A stretch of 64,000 nt of DNA from Isoetes taiwanensis (Eukaryota > Streptophyta > Lycopodiopsida > Isoetales > Isoetaceae). The stretch covers positions 10,642,292 to 10,706,291 of the forward strand of contig JAJEKV010000049.1 in the NCBI GenBank assembly GCA_021234155.1, written 5' to 3'. Position numbers and translations under genes: made by a program. Shown in pieces: positions 19,629-29,325 of the stretch (within the stretch, counting starts at the first letter, position 1; every line of letters starts with the position of its first letter). The notes beneath the pieces were generated by a model. It was not told where the DNA came from. It did not search any database and saw only the letters and a list, made by a program, of their open reading frames with translations.

Positions 19629-20290
19629 CTGCATAGAGGCAACGCTTCAGCATCCCACCATTCTTGACAAGCATTGAATCCAGGCCAGAGAAAGTTAAAG
19701 CAGAAATACAGAAAAGTTATTAGCAGCAAAAGAAAAACAAAAGGAAAGGAAAGGATCAACCTGGTGAGCTAAAATCCGGCATTCCTCATCCAGGCTGGGC
19801 TGGGGAGCCAGATCCAGCAGGGCTTGCTGTTTCGATCCATCAAACTGTACAACAACATTTGCCGAAAATGAACACAGGGAGGTAAAAACGGTGTCCCTAA
19901 CTCGACCTGGCTGCTTCGATCTACCACTGCGCAGCACAAAAGTCTGAATCCAAACCTAGAATGTGTAAGAGAGCCCAGCAACTTTGCTTGTTTTAAAAAC
20001 AGAAGACAGCAGCAACAGAGAGAAACCGAATATTGAAAGGAAGAAAGCTTAAACGACATGCAACTCTAGAGACTACGAAACTCTTAAGAAAGTCTTCAGA
20101 GAGCACAAAGAAAATAAAAAGGGAGAGGATCTACCCACAAGCAAGGCTCCCTGCGTTATTCTTCAGGCCAGGCGCTGGAGATTCACTGAGTAGAGGTCGA
20201 ATATGGAAGCAAGACCTCACAGGCACAAGGCGCAAATGGCCGATGAGAGAGAAAAAGAGGGAAAGAAGAGTATATATAGGCTATTAATGT
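19629..20290 (-). pseudogene. Captured 5' part of an unidentified host gene
   Basis: On the minus strand there is a TATA-like run (CTATATATAC) near 20267-20278, then a pyrimidine-rich leader. Next comes a clean exon at 19844-19761: acceptor TTGTTGTACAG, 28 codons starting FDGSKQQALLDLAPQ and ending CRILAHQ, donor GTTGAT. A second exon-like stretch at about 19677-19629 codes DSMLVKNGGMLKRCLYA and ends at the donor GTAAAT; its acceptor AG is missing (CCTG). Preserved splice borders show that genomic DNA, not cDNA, was captured. I do not recognise the gene. Confidence 0.55.
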
Positions 20291-20299
20291 CATTCTGCC

Positions 20300-22290
20300 C
20301 TAGCCTTCATAGTCTGGATTAATTTTTAATCTCTAAACGAAATTAAAACATTACTTATGTGCTTGAAAATTACTTGTTAAGAGAATTACCTCCCCCCCAA
20401 CCCTAATATTCCATGAATATGCCAATATGTTGAAATAGCATGTCCCACATGGTCGCGTGCCCCTTAATTAAGTTTAAAACAAACAGGGAGTTTGCCGAAA
20501 GGCAATCCAACATATTCCTTCATTAAAAATTCTCAATCCTTGAACCTTGCACTTATCAACCAAACCCTTATACCTCTAAGCCTTGCTAACCTTTAAATAT
20601 GATTGAAATAGCTCAAAAACATGTTCTCGCCTGAAATAGCAATAATTTTTGTTCTAATCAATTAAATAAGAGAATGTTCTTCGTAAGCAATTGTTTAAAA
20701 TACTACAACTTGAAAATTTCAATTGTCATTGGACAAAGCTCATTCTCCTCTATAAGTGTTCTAAAAACAAATCAAATGCGCATAACTTGTGAATTACAAA
20801 CCCAACTTAAATGTATTTGATCTTGTTGGGAATATCATATTCTAAGTTACAATATTTGCAAAGACAACTTTGGCATTGATTAAACACACAAAAAAAAAAA
20901 GAGGGTTATTGTTCTGAATAAAATGTTATTTCCATTTGGGGCGAGGTATTCTTGTAATATTTGGAAGTTTGAAAGGGCTTATGTGATTTGAGCTTGCTAC
21001 AATAAGAAGTTCTAAAACGTAGAGCCTACTTACAAAATATTGGTAAGATGTATCGATCAATGTTGGTTTGGTGTGTACATTTCACAGTTCAGTTGGTCTC
21101 TAGTGAGATGCTCCTTCTTCTTCTTTTGGCATATGTGTGCTATATCTACATGCAATATACACTACTATTGATGATATAGTGTGAGCAAAATATTGACATC
21201 TTTATATACGATAAACATATTTCATTCACCTACTATTTGGTATCCATTTAATGCATTTTTTAATTTAACCACTTACTTCAAAGTTATTATACGTGATGAT
21301 TTCATATAATGGATAGATAATAATGAGAATGTTCAGATCAATATGAAGTGGCATTTGAGAAGAAAATTAGATTGAACTGGAAAGAGAATAAAAGGTAATT
21401 TAGCTTGTAACGATAGAATAGAATCCATTTTATGTCCAGGGAAACTATGGCCTTGGAAATTGAATGTAATACATGTCGTGCATACACATGCCAATACCAT
21501 AAGACGAGACAAGTGATAGAATGTCAAGTTAAAGGCCACTTTAATTGAACATGCAAAATAAGATCTCTTGAGACCAACTTCTTATTGCTCACATACCATT
21601 ATGCCAATCAAATACTATGGTATGTCCTTGAAACCCCTTCAAGGTGAGTTTTTTTAAGCTTGATAGTAATTGAATCACTAATGTGTACCAGGCCAGTGGG
21701 TTCTACTTCGTTGGGAGACCAGGGCATTTAACATGGGTCCTAGGATCATGCAGCTTTGTCGCCACTAGAAGACATCCACATCATCATGCCACATCACCAA
21801 ATTGATGACATCACCATCCGAGTCATCAAAGTTTCCACATCACTTATATTTGACCTGAAGTTCAAAAATTCCAAGACAGTGTGGCTCTGCCAGTACTGGA
21901 CACCACTGTTCGGTACCAGGACTGTGCGGCTCTGCCACCGCTGATCACCTATTTTGGGCACTAGGACAGTGTGGCCTTGCCATCGCTGAGAACACCAAGG
22001 TAGGAGCCAAGATGTATTCCAGAGCAGTGGACTAGACACTAAGATGGACACCAGGATGATGTGGTTCTATACTATTGTTGACCTTGAAGCTTTGTTCACA
22101 CCTTGCATGTATGGTCATGGGACCCTCAAAATTAACATAATAATAAAATCTGTTAATTCAATTCAATTCAATGTACATTGAGTAATTTTGGGCAAAATCA
22201 AACTAGCTTTAGACCATGTCATAAGTCATAATAATTTTAAAAACCATAACTAGTTTTAACAAACCACTGCCATATTGAAAACCAATATTC
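20300..22290. other. AT-rich filler of the nested transposon
   Basis: No coding frame of note. At 21870-22050 there is a local repeat with GTGTGGCTCTGCCA-like units (three to four loose copies). Confidence 0.5.
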
Positions 22291-22426
22291 ATAACCACTA
22301 CCAATCACAGCAAACCAGTTTTCTTCTGTCAAATAAAATCATGCATAAAAAACTACATATATCATTGTTTTTAAATGATCTGGCATTGATTAAATATAAT
22401 AGTTTAGTTTTGGGCTCCTTGTGTGA

Positions 22427-23695
22427 GATTTGATTGTAGCCAGAAAAACCATCCATGAAGGAGTACATCTCATGGCCAGCGACCTCTTCCAGAACCTGGT
22501 CTGTGAAGGGAAGTGGGAAATGATCACGCTCCGTGGCCTGATTGAGTTTTCGGTAGTCCACGCAAACGCGGATCTTACCATTGTGTTTGAGAGCAATGAC
22601 GATGGGGCTCACCCATTCAGAATGTTTGACCTCATAGACCAAACCTGCAGCAAGAAGTTTGTCAATTTCTGCTTTGACGTGATCACGGTAATTGGGGTTG
22701 AGCCGGTACTGTCGTTGCTATACAGGGCGTGCATCAGATTTGGTAGGAATGGTGAGTTCCCCCAAGTTTTTGTTGATCCCCCGAAGGTCTCTGTAGCTCC
22801 AGGCGAAAATGTGTTTGAATTTTTTGAACAGCGTGACGGCCCTTTTACGATAGGGTGTTGGGAGATTGGCAGTAAAGCGGATGGGCTGATTGTTGCCAAT
22901 GTCCACAATCTCGACTTCAGGAGTCTGAATATGTGGGATAACTTCCGTGTCTTGAACGACATGAGCAGGAGGTTGAAACATGACAGGATGAGTGGCGCTC
23001 TGCGTGGTGAAGAAGAGAGGTTGCTGATCGTCAGCAAGCAAAGGTTGCTTCATGACAGCTTGGACATCAACTGTTTCTGAAGGAAGTTCTGCATCTGAAA
23101 AGTGATCAACACGTTGGATGCGATTGCAAGGAGCCAGGTAGGGGTCAAGCAAAGCCGCCACAGCCTGGTCCTGATCAAGAATCATCTCTCCCCAAGGATC
23201 AGCATATTCAGGGTAGGATGACAGAGGCAGACTCGAAGGAGGAGCCTGTACTTGATAAATATTCCGGGCTTCCTCAGAATCGGTGTCGGAGAGAGAAGGT
23301 TCAGCATTGTCAACCGAAATGAGGTGACCATCTGTGATGACTAACTGATCCGTGGCCCAGTAATGGATACTCTTGGCCTGACGGAGAAAAGGTCTGTCGA
23401 CCAACATTTCATAATCCCCTGGATCTTCTCCAGCTTTCCAAACACCAAATTCCAAGGGGAATCTGAGATCACCAATGTTGATGTGAAGAAGAGGCGTGAC
23501 GCCTTGAGGTCGCGTGATATGGCCATTAGCCAATTTGATGTCATATGGGGCACGATAGAGTTGTTTGATGCCCATTTGCTTGCGGAGTTTATCCGTGATA
23601 AGATTTACAACACTACTCCCGTCAATTTGAACATGATTGACTTGTTGATTGCCCACCGTGGCATGGACCGTGGGTGTGGAGGTAGCTTGCCCCAA
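22427..23695 (-). pseudogene. Protease and N-terminal half of reverse transcriptase
   Basis: The protease region has QIDGSSVVNLI near 23610, where the usual retropepsin D-[ST]-G is D-G-S-S, then the flap and LLGRPFLR-like segment (MLVDRPFLR). After a linker come the RT fingers and palm: SDARPV, a TAG stop at 22718-22720, QRQYRLNP, then WVSPIVIALKHNGKIRVCVDYRKLN and MDGFSGYNQIS, with the first catalytic Asp in the MDG box. The frame ends at the target duplication of the nested transposon. Apart from the TAG it is open throughout. Confidence 0.85.
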
Positions 23696-25969
23696 CCAAA
23701 ACTGTCGGGAGGGGTAACTGGTCCTTGAGAGCAGGACATAGTTTCAAAATTGTTGTCAGACTTAAAGGAATTTTGATTTTGGCAAGCTCCTCTTGGAGTT
23801 CCAGAGGCACATGAGAAAAGGGATCAGCTGGATCCAAGGGAGCTGGAGTGCGTGGTAATGAAGCAGCAACTTCTTTGAGAAGCTCCACCTCTGTAGCAAT
23901 ATTCGGATATGTCTGAGAGCGTGGAGGTTGAGATGTGGAGGGTGTATCCTGACGCTGTTGAGCTCTGGTGGTGGCATGGACATTAGCCAACGTGCGGCCT
24001 TCAGCAGCTTGCATGAGGTTTAGAATGCTTTGGCGGACTTTAGGCATGACATGAGGCATGAGTTTCTCCAAGTCAGGGGCAAAGTGAACCTTTTTGTCCT
24101 CGTCATGAGGGATCGTGTCGACTGCAAAAGCAGGTTGCATGTCATGAGGAAGAATGGTTAAGGGGCGTGACGCCCTGGTCTGGCGTGAAACCAAACCTAC
24201 CCAATTTGACGGCTGTACTGGAGGATTAAGAGCCTGAAAAATTTCTTCCTGGGCTTGTTGATCCATCTGAGGTTGATTGCCAGGAGTTTGTTGATACCGT
24301 GATTGCTGAGGCACGCGTGGTGGTTTCCGAAGAACTAGACGCGGGCCTTGTTTGCCATTGGCAATCCACAGTTGATAAGCCGTGAGGCGTACTGAGGTGG
24401 TCTGATTTGTGCCTAGAAGTTGTACTTGAACTTGAGGAAGTTGAGGACATGCCGTGGTGGTATGACCCCATTCTTGACAGTGATAACACTGAGCTTTAGA
24501 AGGATCAAAAGGGGGGCGAGTGCTTGGTCCCCTTTGTTGCTGAGATTGTGGATATTGTTGACTCGGTTGAACCTGCGTTTGGTGCGGTTGATATGATGAT
24601 TGTTGCTGAGGTGTGGTTTGAACTTGATAAACCATCTTGTTTCTGAAAGGTGTAGGATGAGTGCGAGTGCACTCTTCTGTGGCATGATTGCACATGTTGC
24701 AGCGTTTGCAATGAGGTGGGCCATTGGTGGAGTTGCACTCATTTGCCAAGTGGCCTTGATACTTACAAATATGGCACCAGATCTGACTGCGCTGCTGATT
24801 GGCATGTTGAGGCTGAACAGCAGTCTGTGGGAACCATGACCGGTGGAATGAAGGGGAGCTCCTGAAGAGCCACTCCACGAGAGGAAACATTGACTGAGTG
24901 ATTGACAAGGTCGATAGCCTGCTCCAAAGTCTTCGGGCGCAGGTATTCAGTCATGAGGCGGATAGCTGGAGGGAGTCCTTGGAGAAACAAGACCAGAATC
25001 TGGCTCTGCGTCGGGTACTCCTTAAGTTTGCTGAGCAGTATATGAAGACGATCCGCAAAATCCCGGGCGGACTCCGTGGGCTCTTGTTGAAGGTCATTGA
25101 GTTGCTTGAGATGAAGTTGATCATCATCAGTGGTACCATAGTGAGAAAGAAAAGCAGTTTGACCAATCTTGTTTCCAGTGGCTTTTGTTGGACATGAGCC
25201 ATTGATGAGGAGAGCCATGCAGCGTGGTGGAAAAGATGTGGAATTTCAGTTGAGGTTGGGCATGACCATTGAGGGCAGCCAGAGCCTCAAATTCTTCCAT
25301 GTGGGCTTGAGCACTTTGGTCTAAGGGTTTGCCTTTCGTGTTGCCAAAGGTTGGATAAGGCAGTTTGAGGGTCTGAAAGGTAGAGGTTAAAGTGCTTGGT
25401 TGAACAGGTAATGGATAAGGATTATATTGAGGCGGAGTGGGGGGTGGCATAGTGCCAGAAGGGCCCTGACGAAGGGGTGCCTGAGGTGGAGGTACTGGAG
25501 GTGCCTGATCATTGGCTTTGAGGTCGGTGAGGTTGTAAACAGGAAGAGCAGTTGGAAAGGTAGGGAATGGAAATTCCTGGGAAGGAGCAAAAGAGACATG
25601 TGGATATCCCTGTCCGCCTGGAGGAGATGATGGTTGTGAAGGCAGAGGTGTATGGCCAGAAGAAAGATGGATATAGGCATTCTCGGGGGTCTGAAAGTAC
25701 TGTTGAGAAGGTTGAGCCTGATATTGCTCCTGATAGTGATGAGGTGACTGAGGCTGGGAACAATGTTTGCACGTCTGAGGTGGGGAACTTGGACGAGACA
25801 GGACACGAGGAGTAGGTGGCGCCGACTGAGCCCTAGACCGAATGTGGCCTCCCTCAATGTCATAAGCAGATCCATACATGTCGCGAACAACTTCCCGTCG
25901 TTGGTGGCGCTCCAATCGAGACGCCGTCTGGGTAAGAAGTTCTTCTGGAGTGAAGGTTCGTGCAGACAT
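23622..25969 (-). pseudogene. Gag polyprotein with three CCHC zinc knuckles, frameshifted
   Basis: The ATG at 25969 opens a 280-codon frame rich in Pro, Gln and Ser. It then runs into the capsid (retrotrans_gag) part with LKQLNDLQQEPTESARDFADRL in a second frame (25218-24763). A third frame (24908-23622) carries three knuckles of the form CX2CX4HX4C: CHICKYQGHLANEC, CKRCNMCNHATEEC and CYHCQEWGHTTTAC. Knuckles bind the RNA genome; most plant gypsy Gags have one or two. The frame then overlaps the protease frame. Whether the overlaps are mutations or a programmed shift cannot be told from one copy. Confidence 0.8.
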
Positions 25970-26156
25970 TGCAACAGAATAAAGGAAAATCGAATCAGAC
26001 CCGGCAGCGGCGACAGTGTTTGGGGTCTGGGTTCGGGGACTCCTGCAAGACAGCCCTCTGTGAGGACCCGTGGATCAAACAGGAGGATCCGGTAGCTGTG
26101 TCACGCGGGATTTGCAAAAGAACGATGAGAGAACAATGAGAAAACAGAAAACACAA

Positions 26157-26581
26157 TGAGAGAACAATGGTCAAGCAATGAACTCCTTGATATCATAAGA
26201 ATAATGAGCTCTCCAATGAGAGAAGACAGAAAAATGAGATAAGACTCAAAACTCATCTGTCCGTGAGGGCTACATCTACTGCTATATATAGTACAACGGC
26301 CTTTGGCCCAATATAGATACAATGAGCCTACTCGGTGCCGACTCCTTGGATGAAGGCCTGATTTGTAGGACACCCAGCGGTGCCTCTTGAAACCCTGAAA
26401 TGACGCTGACTGAGACACGCGTCATTTCTCTGTGCGCCTCCTTTTGACCGGCGGTGGCTTAGGCTGCTGTGCCTTGGTCTTCTGAGGACCTTTGGACGTC
26501 TGACCCGTGGTCGTCTCCTTGTGCTTGACCTGGTCCTTTGTGTGCATGAATAGTCCTGTACCAGGACGTACAGGGCTAACA
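26157..26581 (-). repeat. 5' LTR of the gypsy element
   Basis: It pairs with 11440-11873 and has the same TATA position (26282-26291, CTATATATAG). On its inner side (26125-26160) the TGAGAGAACAATG end is partly duplicated, so the true inner border may be 26125. I could not find a clear tRNA primer site next to it. Confidence 0.85.
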
Positions 26582-29325
26582 CCAAGGTGGTCCAAACATG
26601 CTAAGGTGGCTCAAACATGCCACGGGGGCTCCAACATGTCACCTAGGCTCCAACATGCCAAGGTGGCTCAAACGTGCCATATAGGCTCCAGCATGCCACC
26701 TAGGCTTAAACATGCCAAGGTGGCTCAAATATGCCAAAGTGGCTCAAGCATGCCACGCGGGCTCCAACATGCCACCTGGGCTCCAACATGCCACCTAGAC
26801 TCAAACATGCCAAGGTGGCTCAAACATGCCATGCGGGCTACAACATGCCACCTAGGCTCCAACATACCAAGGTGGCTCAAACATGCCACCTAGGCTCCAA
26901 CATGCCAAGGTGGCTCAAACATACCATCTAGGCTCCAACATGCCACCTAGGCTTAAACATGCCAAAGTGGCTCAAACATGCCACGTGGGCTCCAATGCTA
27001 CCTAGGCTCCAACATGCCAAGGTGGCTCAAAGATGGCACATGGGCTACACCAAATCTACACCATATCACCTAGGCTCCAACATGCCAAGGTGGCTCAAAC
27101 ATGCCACCTAGGCTCCAATATGTCAAGGTGGCTCCAATATGCCAAGGTGGCTCAAACAAGCCAAGGTGGCTCAAACTTGCCACGTGGTTTCCAACATGCC
27201 ACCTAGGCTCCAACATGCCAAAGTGGCACAAACATGCCACCTAGGCTCCAGCATACCACCGAGGCTCCAACATGCCAAGGTGGCTCCAACATGCCACCTC
27301 GGCTCCAACATGCCAAGGTGGCTCAAACATGCCACAAAGGCTCCGACATGCCACCTTGGCTCCAACATGCCAAGGTTGGCTCCAACATGGCACCTAGGCT
27401 CAAGCATGCCAAGGTGGCTCAAACATGCCACTTGGGCTCCAACATGCCACCTAGGCTCCAACATGCCAAGGTGGCTCACACATGCCACGCGGGCTCCAAC
27501 ATGCCATCTAGGCTCAAACATGCCAAGGTGGCTCAAACATGCCAAGGTGGCTCAAACATGCCACTTGGGCTCCAAACATGCCACCTAGGCTCCAACATGC
27601 CAAGGTGGCTCAAACATGCCACCTAGGCTCCAACATGCCAAGGTGGCTCAAACATGCCACGCGGGCTCCAACATGCCATCTAGGCTCCAACATGCCAATG
27701 TGGCTCAAACATGCCAAGGTGGCTCAAACATGCCACCTAGGCTCCAACAGGCCAAGGTGGCTCACAACATGCCACTTAGGCTCCAACATGCCAAGGTGGC
27801 TCAAATGTGCCACCTAGGCTCCAACATGCCATCTAGGCTCAAACATGCCAAGGTGGTTCAAACATGCCAAGGTGGCTCAAACATGCCACCCGGTCTCCAA
27901 AGGTGGCTCAAACATGCCAGCGAGCTCCAACATGCCACCTAGGCTCCAACATGCCAAGGTGGCTCAAACATGCCACGCTGGCTCCAACATGCCACCTAGA
28001 CTGAAACATGCCAAGGGGCTGGCTCCCACATGCCACCTAGGCTCCAACACACCAAGGTGGCTTAAACATGCCACCTAGGCTCCAACATGCCAAGGTGGCT
28101 CAAACATGCCATCTAGGCTCCAACATGCCACCTAGGCTCCAACATGCCAAGGTGGCTCAAACATTCCATCCAGGCTCCAACATGCCACCTAGGCTTAAAC
28201 ATGCCAAGGTGGCTCAAACATGCCACGTGGGCTCCAAGGCCACCTAGGCTCCAACATGCCAAGCTGGCTCAAACACGCCACCTAGGCTCCAACATGCCAA
28301 GGTGGCTCAAACATGCTACAAAGTCTCTGACATGCCATCTTGGCTCCAACATGCCACCTAGGCTCAAGCATGCCAAGGTGGCTCAAACATGCCACCTAGG
28401 CTCAAACATGCCAGCTAGGCTCCAACATGCCATGGTGGCTCAAACATGCCAAGGAGCTCAAACGTGCCATCTAGGCTCCAACATGCCACCTAGGCTCAAA
28501 CATGCCACCTAGGCTCCAACATGCCAAGGTGGCTCAAACCTGCCATCTAGGCTCCAGCATGCCACCTAGGCTCAAACATGCCAAGGTGGCTCAAACATGC
28601 CACGCTGGCTCCAACATGCCATCTAGGCTCCAACATGCCAATGTGGCTCAAACATGCCACCTAGGCTCAAACATGCCAAGGAGGCTCCAACATGCCACCT
28701 AGGCTCAAACATGCCACCTAGGCTCCAACATGCCAAGGTGGACCAGCATGCCACCTAGGCTCAAACATGCCAAGGTGGCTCAAACATGCCACGCGAACTC
28801 CAACATGCCATATAGGCTCTAACATGCCAATGTGGCTCAAACATGCCACCTACGCTCAAACATGCCACCTAGGCTCCAACATGCCAAGGTGGCTCAAACA
28901 TGCCAAGGAGCTCAAACGTGCCATCTAGGCTCAAACATGCCACCTAGGCTCAAACATGCCACCTAGGCTCCAACATGCCAAGGTGGCTCAAACCCCCATC
29001 TAGGCTCCCAAAGATGCCACCTAGGCTCAAACATGCCAAGGTGGCTCAAACATGCCACGCGGGCTCCAACATGCCATCTAGGCTCCAACATGCCAATGTG
29101 GCTCAAACATGCCACCTAGGCTCCAACAGGCCAAGGTGGCTCACAACATGCCACCTAGGCTCCAACATGCCAAGGTGGCTCAAATGTGCCACCTGGGCAC
29201 CAACATGCCACTTAGGCTCAAACATGCCAAGGTGGTTCAAACATACCAAGGTGGCTCAAACATGCCACGCGGTCTCCAACATGCCACCTAGACTGAAACA
29301 TGCCAAGGTGGCTTACACACGCGAG
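26582..29325. repeat. Minisatellite of about 140 monomers of 19 bp
   Basis: Two main monomer types alternate: AACATGCCACCTAGGCTCC and AACATGCCAAGGTGGCTCA. Variants carry CCATCTAGG, CCACGCGGG or CCATGCGGG cores. The core CCACCTAGG is nearly the inverse complement of CCAAGGTGG (one mismatch), so neighbours can pair as short hairpins. Because 19 is not a multiple of 3, the array is read in all three frames and yields long open stretches with a 19-residue period on both strands; these are not genes. The left end abuts the gypsy LTR directly; the right end fades at about 29325. Confidence 0.95.

Larger units (their letters stand above)
18215..22423. mobile_element. DNA transposon (4,209 bp, 3-bp TSD) nested in the RT gene
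   Basis: The ends are inverted repeats of 16 bp: CACAAGGCGCCCAAAA at 18215 and, read on the minus strand from 22423, CACAAGGAGCCCAAAA. They differ at one position. TGA is present on both sides (18212-18214 and 22424-22426). A 3-bp duplication and CAC-starting ends fit the CACTA (En/Spm) superfamily, though the exact CACTA pentamer is absent. I find no transposase, so it should be non-autonomous. Subterminal zones carry short AACCACT/AGTGGTT-type motifs in both directions. It holds a piece of a host-like gene (19629-20290), which makes it a Pack-type element. Confidence 0.85.
11440..26581 (-). mobile_element. Ty3/gypsy LTR retrotransposon, Tat-like, with a nested insertion
   Basis: The LTRs at each end agree at roughly 92% by eye. 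On the minus strand the order is 5' LTR, gag (25969-about 23622), protease, RT, RNase H, integrase (to 15840), a long third ORF (14895-11959), polypurine tract and 3' LTR. The MDGFSGYNQI form of the RT motif fits the Tat/Ogre side of plant gypsy elements. A 4,209-bp DNA transposon splits RT; without it the element would be about 10.9 kb. Several frameshifts and a stop show that it is dead. No matching target-site duplication is seen: the left flank is the LINE, the right flank the minisatellite. Confidence 0.85.

Noticed and set aside
21680-21760. Possible 5S rRNA-like stretch (GGGAGACCAGGGC)
   Set aside because: Only a few bases resemble the 3' part of 5S rRNA; no internal control region is present.
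22430-23080. 216-codon plus-strand frame
   Set aside because: Antisense shadow of the protease and RT region.
26720-28702. Many overlapping open frames rich in HAKVAQTCHLGS
   Set aside because: They are forced by the 19-bp tandem repeat, exist in all frames and both strands, and show no independent coding signs.
26582-29325. CRISPR-like array
   Set aside because: Units are contiguous 19-bp monomers without unique spacers, in plant nuclear DNA.
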